Made by a program: the position numbers and the translations under genes
In this document: piece by piece, positions 34,623-45,717 of the stretch
Numbering within the stretch: position 1 is the stretch's first letter
Layout of the letters: each line of letters opens with the position of its first letter
From: an uncultured Fodinibius sp.
Lineage (GTDB): Bacteria > Bacteroidota > Rhodothermia > Balneolales > Balneolaceae
Assembly: GCA_913056235.1 (NCBI GenBank)
Contig: CAJXMW010000004.1
Span: 62,001 to 126,000, forward strand
Direction: 5' to 3'
DNA length: 64,000 nt
Notes under the pieces: generated by a model
Databases searched by the model: none
Told to the model about the DNA's origin: nothing
Seen by the model: the letters and a program-made list of their open reading frames with translations, nothing else

Positions 34623-37157
34623 TCATTCCATCACAATCGTTTCTTCGGTAGAATCTTTAGCTTTGGCATCTTGGTCGTTTTTGTGCTTGTACGAATCGCT
34701 GACCTTGAATCGTTCGGAAGGATCGCGAACAGCTTCCTCTTCCAACACGATATCCAGCAGGGGATCCATGCGCTCCAGGTACTGTACTTTAAGGTCGCCG
34801 AGTACATCTTCTTCGATCTCGGCCACATCTTTCTCATTCTTCTGAGGGAGCAGCACTTTCTCAATGCCGGCTCGTTTGGCAGCAAGCACTTTCTCCTTGA
34901 TACCGCCAACCGGTAGCACAAGTCCACGCAGCGTAATTTCGCCGGTCATGGCCAGCGTGCCTTTCACTTTGCGCTGGGTAAAGATCGAGGCCACAGCCGA
35001 AAAGATCGAGACGCCGGCCGAAGGTCCATCCTTGGGTACGGCACCCTTAGGCACGTGAATATGCAGATCCCAGTACTTGAAGGCTTCTTCCGGGATATTC
35101 AATTCATCAGAGTGCGCCTTCAGGTACGACATTGCCAGCATGGCCGACTCTTTCATCACATCGCCCAGCTGACCGGTAATATGCAACTTGCCGGATCCCT
35201 TGGAGACGCTGGCCTCAATAAAGAGGATGTCGCCGCCGTAGGGCGTCCAGGCCAATCCTGTAGCTACACCAGGCACTTTGGTGCGTTCGGCTACTTCGTT
35301 GAAGTACTTGCGCTTGCCAAGAAATTCTTGCAGGTCATCTTCCTCGACTTTGTGCGGACCTTCTTCGCCTTTGGCGATCTTGGCAGCCACACCGCGACAG
35401 ACCGATCCGATTTCGCGTTCCAGGGACCGGACTCCGGATTCACGCGTATACTCCTCGATAATTTTCATGATGGTCTCGTCGGTAATTTCAATCTGCTCCT
35501 CATCTAGACCATTTTCTTTAATCTGCTTAGGCATCAGGTGCTCTTTGGCAATCTGCGTTTTCTCCTGCAGGGTATACCCGCTGATGTTGATGATCTCCAT
35601 CCGGTCGCGCAGTGGCGCGGGAATGGTATCCAGCGAGTTGGCCGTAGCGATAAAGAGCACTTTCGACAGATCGTACTCCAGCTCAAGGTAGTTATCGGCG
35701 AAGCTGTCGTTCTGCTCCGGATCTAGTACTTCGAGCAGGGCAGAGGTGGGGTCGCCGCGATAGTCGGAGCCCACCTTGTCAATTTCGTCAAGCATCATTA
35801 CAGGATTGCTGGTGCCGGCTTTCTTCATCGAACGAAGAATGCGGCCCGGCAGTGCACCAATGTAGGTGCGGCGATGCCCGCGAATTTCAGCTTCATCATG
35901 AATACCACCAAGGCTGAACCGCTCAAATTTACGGTTCAGCGCCCGAGCAATAGATTTGCCGAGCGAGGTTTTACCCACTCCGGGAGGGCCGTAGAAGCAT
36001 AGAATGGGCGCCTTCATATCGCTTTTCAGCTTCAAGACGGCCAGGTATTCAATAATACGTTTTTTAACTTTTTCCAGCCCGTAGTGATCCTCATCCAGTA
36101 CATTTTGGGCATTGTCCAGATCCAGGTTGTCGTCTGAGTATTTTTCCCAGGGTAGATCCAGAATCCATTCAATATAACTGTGGATGACGCCGTAATTGGG
36201 CGACGAATTCGGGGTACGCTCAAGTCGGGTCAGCTCTTTGTCGACTGTATCCTGAGCCTCTTCCGGAAGATTCTTTTCTTTGGCTCGTTGCCGCAGGTTT
36301 TCAATTTCCTGCTGTTCGCCATCTTCCCCCAGTGCTTCCTGGATGGCCTTCATCTGCTGTCGCAGGTAGAAATCGCGCTGCTGCTCGTCGATATCTGACT
36401 TAACCTTGGTGCGAATTTCTTCGCTGAGATTAAGTACCTGCAGTTCCTTGTTCAGAAACTCCATGACGCGCTCGAGTCGCTCCGAAAACTTGCGAATTTC
36501 GAGCACTTCCTGTTTATCCGAGGTAGAGACGTTCAGATTTGATGAGATGAAGTTCAGCAGAAAGTTCGGGCTGCTGATGTTGTTAATGGCCACCGATGCT
36601 TCCGAAGGAATGTTCGGTGACAGGTTCACAATTTTACTTGCCGTCTCTTTCACCGAACGGATAGAAGCGTCCAGCTCAACACCCTCGATATCCATTTCTT
36701 GGTGGAAGGATTCGACCTTCGCCTTGAAATAGGGATCTTTCTGCAGGTATTCTTCTACCTCAAATGTCGTTTTGCCCTGGATAACAATGCTTTTGCTACC
36801 ATCAGGCATTTTGATGAGTTTCAGAATCTGGGCAACGGTACCGACTTCATATAAATCTTGCGCATCGGGATCTTCGTCTTCCTCATCCTTTTGGCTGACA
36901 ACACCAATGGTTTTGTCAGACTCATACGCTTCTTTTACTAATTTTAGCGACCGATCACGTCCAACCGTGATAGGAACTACAACACCGGGAAACAGCACAG
37001 TGTTTTTAAGCGGAAGAATAGGCAGTTCATCAGGTACTTCAGACTGCGTCAATTCTTTTTCTTCTTCTTCCGACATTAGAGGTATTGCCTGTTCGAAGTC
37101 ATCGAACTGGTCTTCAATATCCTCAAAATCGGCCAAGTTGTTGAAGATGTTATCCAT
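34623..37157 (-). CDS. lon: ATP-dependent protease Lon
   Basis: This 844-residue cytosolic AAA+ protease degrades damaged and regulatory proteins. It has the N-terminal substrate domain opening with LPILPLKNTVLFPGVVVPITVGR (about 44), coiled-coil helices (about 220-330), the AAA+ module with Walker A YGPPGVGKTSLGKS (about 388) and HDEAEIRGHRRTYIGA, and the proteolytic domain with catalytic Ser in PKDGPSAGVS (about 712) and Lys in GGIKEKVLAA (about 753). A 40-residue acidic N-terminal extension and a charged C-terminal tail are longer than in E. coli Lon. The ATG start is clear. Confidence 0.97.
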   Translation of the reverse strand: MDNIFNNLADFEDIEDQFDDFEQAIPLMSEEEEKELTQSEVPDELPILPLKNTVLFPGVVVPITVGRDRSLKLVKEAYESDKTIGVVSQKDEEDEDPDAQDLYEVGTVAQILKLIKMPDGSKSIVIQGKTTFEVEEYLQKDPYFKAKVESFHQEMDIEGVELDASIRSVKETASKIVNLSPNIPSEASVAINNISSPNFLLNFISSNLNVSTSDKQEVLEIRKFSERLERVMEFLNKELQVLNLSEEIRTKVKSDIDEQQRDFYLRQQMKAIQEALGEDGEQQEIENLRQRAKEKNLPEEAQDTVDKELTRLERTPNSSPNYGVIHSYIEWILDLPWEKYSDDNLDLDNAQNVLDEDHYGLEKVKKRIIEYLAVLKLKSDMKAPILCFYGPPGVGKTSLGKSIARALNRKFERFSLGGIHDEAEIRGHRRTYIGALPGRILRSMKKAGTSNPVMMLDEIDKVGSDYRGDPTSALLEVLDPEQNDSFADNYLELEYDLSKVLFIATANSLDTIPAPLRDRMEIINISGYTLQEKTQIAKEHLMPKQIKENGLDEEQIEITDETIMKIIEEYTRESGVRSLEREIGSVCRGVAAKIAKGEEGPHKVEEDDLQEFLGKRKYFNEVAERTKVPGVATGLAWTPYGGDILFIEASVSKGSGKLHITGQLGDVMKESAMLAMSYLKAHSDELNIPEEAFKYWDLHIHVPKGAVPKDGPSAGVSIFSAVASIFTQRKVKGTLAMTGEITLRGLVLPVGGIKEKVLAAKRAGIEKVLLPQKNEKDVAEIEEDVLGDLKVQYLERMDPLLDIVLEEEAVRDPSERFKVSDSYKHKNDQDAKAKDSTEETIVME

Positions 37158-37320
37158 GAATTGAATTATTTAGTCAAAATTTTTTCTGTTGATTAACAAT
37201 AGATGCAAATAAAGAGCCAACCTTATACACTCTTCCAATTAGTCATACTTACTGGCAAAATAACAAAAAGCAGCTAAATAAAGTGTTTACATTGACAGGT
37301 TGGCAGGAAAGAAATATGAA

Positions 37321-38880
37321 TTATAAATGAAGCTCTATTCCGGCGAAGGCGCTACCCACGAATTCCGAAGTGAATGTTCGAGAACGAAGGATAACTTGCG
37401 TGCCAATATTAAAATCCCAATAACGCGTTTCGATACCAGTCCCCATCCCAATATGGGTGGGCAGGCCGGAGGCAATCCTTGTACCAAAACGAATGGGAAG
37501 GTATGCAAGAGGCCGGGCTTCAAGGCCTGCATGAACTGTTAGTTTGGTGTTCGTAAAGGCCGTGTTGCTGAGTCCCAATGTCAGATCTCCCATCAGTTTA
37601 AAGTGGGATAGGTCAAGCAATACACCTGCATTCAGTGATGTCGGTAATGGGGTAGAAAAATTTTCTGTATCCTTTGATTTGGGCTGCAAGATTGGGTTGG
37701 GAAGGGCAGAGGCTCCATCGAGGTAGCTCAGGTATTGCCCACCAGCCCCGATAAACATGGATCCCCTGGCTGCTTGGTTATCAATCTGTAGTGTATCTTC
37801 GGGAGACGAGAGTTCGAGGTTATTCTTAAAGTACCGTACCATCCCAATGTCGTTGATCGAAAAAGCGATGCGTAACGACTTGTTTTCTCTGGAAAACTGG
37901 TTGCGGTCGTCAACGAGCGATAAATCACTTCCCAGCGGTATGTAGTAGGTCAGCCCCAGATCAAATCCAAGGCCGTAGCCTGTTGGCTGGAGATCGATTC
38001 GTCTGTCCAGTCGTCGATTGATGGCTTCCTGGGGGTTGGAAGTTGTCTTATAATCGTTCGTTAATTCCGAATATTGACCAGTTGACTGATAGGAAAAGTC
38101 ATAGCTAAAGCGTTCGCTGTTTTCATCTCCCGAGCGGATATAGCGGCCGCCGTAAGTGGCATCAAAGCTGGGCCCACTCATGACGAATTTTGGGGCAATT
38201 CCGACATACAATTCATTGAGTCTACTGAAAAGTCCATTGATGAAGGTAAATTCCTGTCCATATCCGAAGGAAAGTTCGTAAAGCTGGTTTATCTGCTGGT
38301 TTAACGTAAAGTCGCGCACATTTCGGTCACCATCGGCCATAAAATCTCCGGAATACCAGCCGCGTCCCACTTCTATGCGGGATGCAAATCGTGCCCGGGC
38401 TGCTATGGAGTAAGCCTTGTTACCTCGCTGCCAGGTCACGCCTCCCAAGATGATATCAGCTCGTGTTTGATGCTGCGATACAAGATTGTTTCGGGGATAG
38501 TTTTTGTCAAGAATCACATTGCGCTGCCGTAGCGATATTTGAGCAGCACTCGGTTTGTAGGGATAAAAGCTGTCGGTAAAGTTGAAGAATTGGTCTCCGG
38601 CCACATCGCTGGAAAGTACCGGTTCATAAAGTATGCCTGTTTGACCGATCCCAAAATGTACAGTTCCCGGGCGGCTGGTCAAAATTAGGTTGGCAGGATT
38701 CCAGAACGTAGCTTCATAGCCCGAAAGGTAGGCCGTGCCTCCGCCTCCGAGCGCCGTATTTTCGGCCCCCAACACCGGTTGTCCATGAGTCGGATGGGGT
38801 AGAGCCATGGCTGATAGCAGGAGTACTGTCATCAATCCTGCCAGTCGCAGAGAATTAAGTGAATATTTGAGAATTTTCAT
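37321..38880 (-). CDS. outer-membrane beta-barrel protein (DUF5723/PorV-like)
   Basis: This 519-residue protein has a signal peptide ending near THGQ (residue 33), followed by the start of an OMPP1/PorV-like barrel: GAENTALGGGGTAYLSGYEATFWNPANL. Many predicted amphipathic strands follow, and the chain ends with GIELHL. Similar Bacteroidota proteins include DUF5723 barrels and type IX secretion PorV/PorQ-like proteins; I cannot tell which fits best. It starts at an ATG 23 bp after the stop of pcrA on the same strand and may share its transcript. Confidence 0.65.
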   Translation of the reverse strand: MKILKYSLNSLRLAGLMTVLLLSAMALPHPTHGQPVLGAENTALGGGGTAYLSGYEATFWNPANLILTSRPGTVHFGIGQTGILYEPVLSSDVAGDQFFNFTDSFYPYKPSAAQISLRQRNVILDKNYPRNNLVSQHQTRADIILGGVTWQRGNKAYSIAARARFASRIEVGRGWYSGDFMADGDRNVRDFTLNQQINQLYELSFGYGQEFTFINGLFSRLNELYVGIAPKFVMSGPSFDATYGGRYIRSGDENSERFSYDFSYQSTGQYSELTNDYKTTSNPQEAINRRLDRRIDLQPTGYGLGFDLGLTYYIPLGSDLSLVDDRNQFSRENKSLRIAFSINDIGMVRYFKNNLELSSPEDTLQIDNQAARGSMFIGAGGQYLSYLDGASALPNPILQPKSKDTENFSTPLPTSLNAGVLLDLSHFKLMGDLTLGLSNTAFTNTKLTVHAGLEARPLAYLPIRFGTRIASGLPTHIGMGTGIETRYWDFNIGTQVILRSRTFTSEFVGSAFAGIELHL

Positions 38881-38903
38881 GTGCTGAAACCTGTGGATGC
38901 CGA

Positions 38904-41174
38904 CTAGCCGACCACTTCCATTTTGGCCGCGCGCAGCATAAGTGTTTTGCGTCCACGTTCTTTAAAAAATACAACCACTTTGGTGTTTTCGCCTTGCCCG
39001 CTGCGACTGATGATTTTGCCGGGTCCAAACACATTATGGACCACTTTTGCGCCGGTCTGGAAGGGATCTTCTTCGGGATTGTCGTAATGAATTTGGGTGC
39101 CGCCCGATGAGCGATTATTCTTATTGTAGAGTGGTTTTTTCCAGTCGTATTCCACCTGTGTGCTTCCGTTTCCAGAGCTTGAGTCCGATCCGTTTTTATC
39201 TGAAAACCGGCTTTTGTCCTGATCGATGGAAGCACCCGTTTCGGTACGTACTACATCAGAGCTAACCTCATCGAGAAAACGGGAACGCATCTTACGCTGC
39301 TCTTCGCCATACTTGTACCGACTGCGGCAGTGACTGAAAAACAGCTCTTCCTCAGCCCGGGTAATAGCCACATAAAACAGGCGTCGTTCTTCTTCGATAT
39401 TTACTTCCTCGTTGTCGCGGCTACCAACAGGAAAGAGTTCTTCCTCTAATCCCACAATGAAGATCACTGGGAATTCGAGCCCCTTGGCTGCGTGGACCGT
39501 CATCATAGTCACGGCTGGCTTGTCTTCGTCGTATTTGTCTGTATCGGTGATTAGCGAAATCTCCTGCAGGAAAGAGCTGAGCGAGGGATCGCTGTTGTTT
39601 TTTTCAAAGTAGGAGATCGCATTTTCCAGTTCCAAGATGTTCTCGCGGCGCGACATCGACTTGGGTGAATTTTCTTCCACCAGCGATTTCATATAGCCCG
39701 ATTTGTCCAGCAGTTTCTTAGTAACATCGACCAGCGATTTGCCGTCTCTAAGATCCTTCTTCAAACCATTGATCATCGATACAAAATCTTTGACGCTGTT
39801 TTCGGCCGGCTTATATAGATCAGCTTGCTCAACATTTTCCAAGATATGCCATAGCGACTGTCCCGTTTGTCGGGTTTGTGCAAGCAGATCGTTGATCGAT
39901 TTATTTCCAATACCGCGTGAGGGTTCATTGATAATACGCAACAGGTTGGTATCGTCCTCTGGATTAATCAGCAGTGTCAGATAGGCCAGCACGTCCTTGA
40001 TCTCCTTGCGCTGATAAAACGAGAGTCCGCCCACCAGCTGATAGGTGATACCCTTGCGACGAAAGGTCTCCTCGAACACTCGGCTTTGGTAGTTTGTGCG
40101 GTAGAGGATGGCAAAATCGCCGTAATTGTAGCCCTTCCGCATCTTAAGATCCTTAATATAATTAGCCACGCGATTAGCCTCATCGCGCTCGTCGTAATTG
40201 TCGAGCACGGTGATGGTATCGCCCATGTTGTTGTCGGTCCAGAGCGTCTTTTCGAGCTGGCCACTGTTCTTTTTGATGATGGAATCGGCGGCCTTTAAAA
40301 TGGCTTTGGTCGAGCGATAGTTCTGTTCCAGCGGGATCTCGACGGCATCCTCGTAATCACTTTTGAAATCCAGGATATTACGGATGTCAGCCCCGCGAAA
40401 CGAGTAGATACTCTGTGCATCATCGCCCACAACGCACAGATTTTCGTATTTACTGGCCAGCATGTTGGTGACTTTGTACTGCGCGTGATTGGTATCCTGG
40501 TACTCGTCAATCAGAATATACTTAAAGCGATCCTGGTACTTTTCGAGTACATCCTCATGCTTGTTGAAAAGCTCAATAGGTTTGACCAGCAGATCGTCAA
40601 AGTCCATTGCGTTATTATGCTTCAGACGCTTCACGTAATACTGATAAATCTTGGCCGTGATATCGTCAAGTGTGCTGTGGACAAACTTTTCGTTGTAGTG
40701 GTCCGGATTGATCAGCTCGTTTTTGGCATCGCTTATCCGCCGCTGTAGAATCCGTGGTTTTATCTCCTTCGGATCATAGTTGTTTTCCTTAAGCAGCAGC
40801 TTTATCGCATTCTTGGAATCCTCGGTATCGTAGATCGAGTAATTCGAGGTAAAGCCAATTTTTTCGGCTTCAAAGCGCAGTATCTTCGAAAATACCGAGT
40901 GAAAGGTCCCCATCCATAGGCGACGAGCCTCGTCGCCTATCAGTTCTTGGATACGCTCTTTCATCTCCGTTGCGGCCTTATTGGTAAAGGTTAGCGCCAG
41001 GATATCACTCGGGTCAGCTTTCTGTTGGTGGATCAGGTAGGCAATGCGATAGGTAAGCACGCGCGTCTTTCCGCTGCCCGCCCCGGCCACAATGAGCAAG
41101 GGACCCTCAGTATGACGTACAGCACGCTTTTGCTGATCATTTAAATCGTGTATAAAATCCGGTTCTTTCGGCAT
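38904..41174 (-). CDS. pcrA: ATP-dependent DNA helicase PcrA/UvrD
   Basis: This 756-residue superfamily 1A helicase works in repair and in removing blocks to replication. Helicase motifs are complete: Q motif LNDQQKRAV, Walker A VAGAGSGKTRVLTYR (about 30), Walker B DEYQDTN (about 225), QNYRST (about 288), the VMTVHAAKGLEFP motif V (about 558) and RRLFYVAITRA motif VI. The C-terminus (about 690-756; VVHNVFGPGKII and VVVFFKERGRK) is the Tudor-like domain that in PcrA/UvrD contacts RNA polymerase. It starts at an ATG about 90 bp downstream of the valS stop and is probably cotranscribed with it. Confidence 0.95.
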   Translation of the reverse strand: MPKEPDFIHDLNDQQKRAVRHTEGPLLIVAGAGSGKTRVLTYRIAYLIHQQKADPSDILALTFTNKAATEMKERIQELIGDEARRLWMGTFHSVFSKILRFEAEKIGFTSNYSIYDTEDSKNAIKLLLKENNYDPKEIKPRILQRRISDAKNELINPDHYNEKFVHSTLDDITAKIYQYYVKRLKHNNAMDFDDLLVKPIELFNKHEDVLEKYQDRFKYILIDEYQDTNHAQYKVTNMLASKYENLCVVGDDAQSIYSFRGADIRNILDFKSDYEDAVEIPLEQNYRSTKAILKAADSIIKKNSGQLEKTLWTDNNMGDTITVLDNYDERDEANRVANYIKDLKMRKGYNYGDFAILYRTNYQSRVFEETFRRKGITYQLVGGLSFYQRKEIKDVLAYLTLLINPEDDTNLLRIINEPSRGIGNKSINDLLAQTRQTGQSLWHILENVEQADLYKPAENSVKDFVSMINGLKKDLRDGKSLVDVTKKLLDKSGYMKSLVEENSPKSMSRRENILELENAISYFEKNNSDPSLSSFLQEISLITDTDKYDEDKPAVTMMTVHAAKGLEFPVIFIVGLEEELFPVGSRDNEEVNIEEERRLFYVAITRAEEELFFSHCRSRYKYGEEQRKMRSRFLDEVSSDVVRTETGASIDQDKSRFSDKNGSDSSSGNGSTQVEYDWKKPLYNKNNRSSGGTQIHYDNPEEDPFQTGAKVVHNVFGPGKIISRSGQGENTKVVVFFKERGRKTLMLRAAKMEVVG

Positions 41175-41261
41175 AAATAGAAAATAATTTACTGCTTGAA
41201 CACGCGAAGGCTATCACGGAGTAAGCAGAGAAATTTATAAACTCTGTGGAATCTTCTGCGG

Positions 41262-43961
41262 TTAGTTCAATTCGTCCAAAATTCCGCGCAGTTTTTCGAG
41301 ATCTGTTTCAGTATCCTCTTTCTTGTCACGTTCGCGCTGGACAACATCCTCCGGTGCATTATTAACGAAGCCATCGTTGTTGAGCTTGCCCTTGATTTGC
41401 TGTAAAAAGCCCTCAAGTCGGTCGATTTCCTTCTGGATTCGTTCGCGTTCTTTGTCCAGGTCAATAAGTCCTTCCAGCGGTACAAAAAGTTCGGTGCCTT
41501 CCACAACGGCTGAGGCCGAGGTATCCGGCTTGGATAGATCGGCTTCAACTTCAAAGTTAGCTATAGACTGAAGCTTGTGGAATATCCACTCGTTTTCGTT
41601 TAGCGCCCGGGCCATATCTTCATCCTTGGCATTGATAAGCAGATCGATTTCATCGTTTGGATTCAAGTTAAACTCCGCGCGAATATTGCGCAGGGCAGAG
41701 ATCATCCGCTGAATGGCATCAAATAGCTCCAGATCATCCTCAGAAACTGACGACTGATCGAATTCTGGCCAGTCGGCTACGATAATGGCTTCGTCTGTGT
41801 CACGGTGGCGAATATGCTGCCAGATCTCCTCGGTGATAAATGGCATGAAGGGATGCAGCAGCTTCATTAACTGTTCAAAGAAATTGAGACCGCGGGCCAG
41901 ACGCTCTTTCGGGATGTTTTTCCCCGGTTCATCGGCCTTGATAAGCTCGATGTACCAGTCACAGAAATCGTCCCAGATCAGCGAGTAAATTTTGTGTAGT
42001 GCCTCATTGATACGGAAGTTTTCAAAATCGTTGTTGATCGCATCAATGGTAGAGTGCAGTTTTGCCAGCATCCACCGGTCTACGAGATTATCCTCGTTGA
42101 TATCTAGCTCATCAGCATAATCAACTCCTTCTTCTCGGTTCATAGAGAGGAAGCGGAAGGCGTTCCAGATCTTGTTAGCAAAATTACGTCCCTGCTCGCA
42201 GAGCTTCTCCTCAAACAGCAGGTCGTTGCCGGCGGGCGACGAAAACAGCATGCCCACGCGTACGCCATCGGTGCCATAGTCTTCCATCAGCTCGATTGGA
42301 TCGGGCGAATTACCTAGCGATTTCGACATCTTGCGCCGCTGACTATCACGGACAATGCCCGTGTAGTACACATTGCTAAACGGTTTTTCATCACAGAACT
42401 CATAGCCTGAAATGATCATCCGCGCTACCCAGAAAAACATGATTTCGGGTGCGGTCACCAGATCCTGAGTAGGGTAGTAGTACTCGAGGTCTTCATTAGG
42501 TTCGCCGGTTCGGATAAACTCCGGATCGAAGACCGTAATCGGCCAGAGCCAAGAGGAGAACCAGGTATCAAGCACGTCATCATCCTGGCGAATATCATCA
42601 GCACTCAGTGACTCATTACCGGTTTTTTCGCGCGCTTTTTCAATGGCTTCCTCTTCGGTTTTGGCGATTACGTAGTCATCTTTGCCATCCCCGAAGTACC
42701 AGGCGGGAATACGCTGCCCCCACCACAACTGACGCGAGATGCACCAGTCGCGAATGTTCTCCATCCAGTGGTTGTATTCGTTCTTAAACTTGGATGGATG
42801 AAACTGAATGTTATCATTCATCACATTTTCGTGGGCCGGCTTTGACAGCTGATCCATCTTGCAGAACCACTGCAGCGAAAGCCGCGGCTCGATTACTGCA
42901 TCGGTCCGTTCTGAAAAGCCCACCTGATTAGTCATTTCTTCAATTTCGACCATCTGACCGAGCTCCTCCAGTTTTTGGATGGCATGTTCACGAGCCTCAA
43001 AGCGGTCTTCGCCGACAAATAGTTCGGCTGCCTCGCTCAGCGTACCATCGGGATTGAGCATGTCAATAATTTCGAGATCGTGCTTTTGACCAATCTGATA
43101 GTCATTCTCGTCGTGAGCAGGCGTAATCTTCAGGCACCCCGTCCCGTATTCCATATCCACATATTCATCGGCTATAATCGGTACTTCGCGATCTACCATG
43201 GGGATGATGGCCGTTTTACCGATCAGGTCCTGGTAGCGTTCGTCGTCAGGATTTACGCATACTGCGGTGTCGGCCAGGATAGTTTCAGGACGCGTGGTCG
43301 CGATCGTGACCCACTTGTCTGAATCCTTAATTTTGTAGCGGACATGATAGAGCTTTGACTGCACCTCACGGTGAATGACCTCTTCATCAGAGAGAGCAGT
43401 TTGTGCCTCTGGATCCCAGTTGATCATCCGTTTGCCACGGTAGATAAAGCCTCGCTCGTAGAGCTCGATAAAACAATCAATGACGGCCTCGTACAGATCA
43501 TCCTCGAGGGTAAAGCGCGTACGTTCCCAGTCGCATGAAGCGCCCAGTTTGCGCAGTTGATCGAGGATGATGCCGCCGTGCTCGTCGGTCCATTCCCAGG
43601 CATGTTCTAAAAACTCATCGCGCGTCAGATCGGCCTTGGTAATACCTTCATCACGCAGTTTTTGGACAACTTTTGCCTCGGTGGCAATGGAGGCGTGATC
43701 TGTTCCTGGGACCCAGCAGGCGTTTTTACCCTGCATACGCGCGCGGCGGACCAGCACATCCTGGATGGTGTTGTTGAGCATGTGGCCCATATGCAGCACG
43801 CCGGTCACATTGGGCGGAGGGATGACGACAGTATAGGATTCGCGGTCGTCAGGTTCGGAGTGAAAAAAGCCGTTATCCTCCCAGAAGCTGTACCATTTGT
43901 CTTCGATGCTACCGGGATCAAAATGTTTAGAGATGTCCTGAAGGGCGGTCGATTTATCCAA
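41262..43961 (-). CDS. valS: valyl-tRNA synthetase
   Basis: This 899-residue class I synthetase charges tRNA-Val. The HIGH motif is HMGH in [14 protein letters not shown] (about residue 55), the editing domain lies at about 190-360, KMSKS appears as [14 protein letters not shown] (about 540), and the C-terminal coiled coil ([18 protein letters not shown]) is kept. The start is TTG at 43961; it is the only plausible start between the upstream in-frame stop and the conserved [24 protein letters not shown] box overlaps that codon, so a promoter there would conflict with this start. The gene lies downstream of the rsmB terminator. Confidence 0.96.
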   Translation of the reverse strand: MDKSTALQDISKHFDPGSIEDKWYSFWEDNGFFHSEPDDRESYTVVIPPPNVTGVLHMGHMLNNTIQDVLVRRARMQGKNACWVPGTDHASIATEAKVVQKLRDEGITKADLTRDEFLEHAWEWTDEHGGIILDQLRKLGASCDWERTRFTLEDDLYEAVIDCFIELYERGFIYRGKRMINWDPEAQTALSDEEVIHREVQSKLYHVRYKIKDSDKWVTIATTRPETILADTAVCVNPDDERYQDLIGKTAIIPMVDREVPIIADEYVDMEYGTGCLKITPAHDENDYQIGQKHDLEIIDMLNPDGTLSEAAELFVGEDRFEAREHAIQKLEELGQMVEIEEMTNQVGFSERTDAVIEPRLSLQWFCKMDQLSKPAHENVMNDNIQFHPSKFKNEYNHWMENIRDWCISRQLWWGQRIPAWYFGDGKDDYVIAKTEEEAIEKAREKTGNESLSADDIRQDDDVLDTWFSSWLWPITVFDPEFIRTGEPNEDLEYYYPTQDLVTAPEIMFFWVARMIISGYEFCDEKPFSNVYYTGIVRDSQRRKMSKSLGNSPDPIELMEDYGTDGVRVGMLFSSPAGNDLLFEEKLCEQGRNFANKIWNAFRFLSMNREEGVDYADELDINEDNLVDRWMLAKLHSTIDAINNDFENFRINEALHKIYSLIWDDFCDWYIELIKADEPGKNIPKERLARGLNFFEQLMKLLHPFMPFITEEIWQHIRHRDTDEAIIVADWPEFDQSSVSEDDLELFDAIQRMISALRNIRAEFNLNPNDEIDLLINAKDEDMARALNENEWIFHKLQSIANFEVEADLSKPDTSASAVVEGTELFVPLEGLIDLDKERERIQKEIDRLEGFLQQIKGKLNNDGFVNNAPEDVVQRERDKKEDTETDLEKLRGILDELN

Positions 43962-44135
43962 AATTACGGGTAATTCGGTTTACAGATTTACATTGATTCC
44001 TTAAAGCGGGAAAGATACGAAAAACGAAAGAAGATGTAGAGTGGTTTTAGAGATCAGTTTGAAATGTAAGCGATTGATGGGCAGCTACAAATATATCCGT
44101 ATTCCAAGGTTGAAGTTGAGAGAGACATAAGAACA

Positions 44136-44166
44136 TAAAAAGGCACCGCAGCAGAGCTACGGTGCC
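44136..44166 (-). terminator. intrinsic terminator after rsmB
   Basis: On the minus strand GGCACCGTAGC pairs with GCTGCGGTGCC with one mismatch around a 3-base loop, followed by TTTTT. It lies 33 bp past the rsmB stop and isolates it from valS. Confidence 0.9.
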
Positions 44167-44198
44167 AGATTGTTTCTTTTTGGAGGATAATTTTTAGA

Positions 44199-45518
44199 TT
44201 AATCTACTCGTTTGAGTAGGGCCCCAAAGTGGCCGTCGCAGTTATGCTTGTGTGGGAAGGTCTGGTAGGCAAGTCCACCGTGAACCATGACTTCATCAGG
44301 CACATAACCTTCGACGCTCTGCATTTCAAAGTTTTCGTGTCGATCAAGGAAGCTCATGACCTGCTCCATATTCTCTTCCTCTTCGAGTGAGCAGGTGCTG
44401 TAAACCAGACGTCCGCCTTTCTCAACCATCTTAGCGGCAGAGTCTAAGAGCTTGGCCTGAAGCTCAACGGCATTTTTAAGCCCTTCTTTGTCGCGACGCC
44501 AGCGCAGGTCAGCTCGCTTGCTGAGAACACCGGTGCCGGTGCAGGGTGCATCGAGTAGAACACCATCGGCTTCGGGTAGCTCAAGCTCAGTGACATCAGC
44601 GCGCCGCACGCGAATATTTTCGGCGTGATAGGAGAGGGCGCTCTGGGCCAGATTATCGAGACGCTCGGAAGAAATATCAACGGCCAAAATGTCGCCTTCA
44701 CCATTCATGAGGTCCGACATCAAAACGCTTTTGGTGCCGGGTGCAGCGCAGAGATCATAGATGGATTCATCAGATTTGGGGTCCAACAAATAGGGTGCAA
44801 AACCGGCGGCAATATCCTGTACCTGGCAGAAACCTTTGTCGAGCCATCCTTTTGAGATGAAGGGCGCAACACTATCTACCTGAAAATAGCCCGGAAGCCA
44901 GTCACTTTCTTGAAAGTCAATGCCGTGCTTGGTCATCCGCAGCTTAAAATTCTCGGTTTTGGTGCGCAGGTTATTGGCCCGGATATAATAAGTTGGGCGT
45001 TTGTTGTTGGCCTGCATCAGCTGAAACGCTTCGCGCTCTCCAAAGCGATCAGTCCATCGTTTGACTAGCCATTCGGGATGCGAAAAGGTAGTCGCTACCA
45101 GCTTGGCTCTATCCTCAAAGTTAGGCTTGGGCAGATCGTCAATATCTCGCTGCAAGTTGCGCAGAATAGCATTGGTCAGATCGCCGGTGCGCGAGCCAAG
45201 TGAATATTTGGCAATTTCGACAGATTCGTTGATGGCAGCGTAATCAGGTGTGCTATCCATAAACACCATATCATAGACGCCCAGCCGAAGAATGTTCTTC
45301 AGCTTTGGCTTCATCTCGTCGATGCCGACATTGGAAAATTCATTAATCAAAAAATCGAGGTAAGAACGCCGCCTGAGAATATTTTGGACATACTCGCGTA
45401 CTTCAGCACGATCGCGACTCTCGAGTTTATCCGCGCGGGCATAGTCGAGAGTTCCATTTTCATCAAAGTCTATTAATATTTCTACGCTAACAGAGCGAGC
45501 TGATGTCTCAGTTTCCAA
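44199..45518 (-). CDS. rsmB: 16S rRNA (cytosine-967-C5)-methyltransferase RsmB-like
   Basis: This 439-residue protein has an N-terminal NusB-like RNA-binding domain (about 1-140; VEILIDFDENGTLDYA, RLGVYDMVFMDSTPDYAAINESVEIA) and a C-terminal SAM methyltransferase domain. The latter shows LCAAPGTKSVLMSDL (about 258, SAM site), the motif IV DAPCTGTGVLSKRADLRW (about 325) and motif VI YSTCSLEEEEN with the second catalytic Cys (about 380). The likely reaction is m5C formation in 16S rRNA. The start is TTG at 45518; the frame opens only a little further upstream and has no better codon. Confidence 0.9.
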   Translation of the reverse strand: METETSARSVSVEILIDFDENGTLDYARADKLESRDRAEVREYVQNILRRRSYLDFLINEFSNVGIDEMKPKLKNILRLGVYDMVFMDSTPDYAAINESVEIAKYSLGSRTGDLTNAILRNLQRDIDDLPKPNFEDRAKLVATTFSHPEWLVKRWTDRFGEREAFQLMQANNKRPTYYIRANNLRTKTENFKLRMTKHGIDFQESDWLPGYFQVDSVAPFISKGWLDKGFCQVQDIAAGFAPYLLDPKSDESIYDLCAAPGTKSVLMSDLMNGEGDILAVDISSERLDNLAQSALSYHAENIRVRRADVTELELPEADGVLLDAPCTGTGVLSKRADLRWRRDKEGLKNAVELQAKLLDSAAKMVEKGGRLVYSTCSLEEEENMEQVMSFLDRHENFEMQSVEGYVPDEVMVHGGLAYQTFPHKHNCDGHFGALLKRVD

Positions 45519-45717
45519 TGCAATAATTTTTTCGGTTAAACTTTTCGCTTATAAAAATGTAAATCGCGCCAAATAGGTTGCCATAGAGCTAAACACTGCT
45601 CCGGATCAAATATTGTTTTTCTGTATCAGAAAAAGGATTTAACAGGTTGCCAAAAATACGGGATTAGCATGGGAGTTGCTAATGGATAATCCCCAAAAAT
45701 TGAAATGGATGTGTGGG

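Noticed and set aside
43962-44198. T-box or other leader upstream of valS
   Set aside because: The region holds the rsmB terminator and no T-box sequence or stem arrangement; T-boxes are not typical of this phylum.
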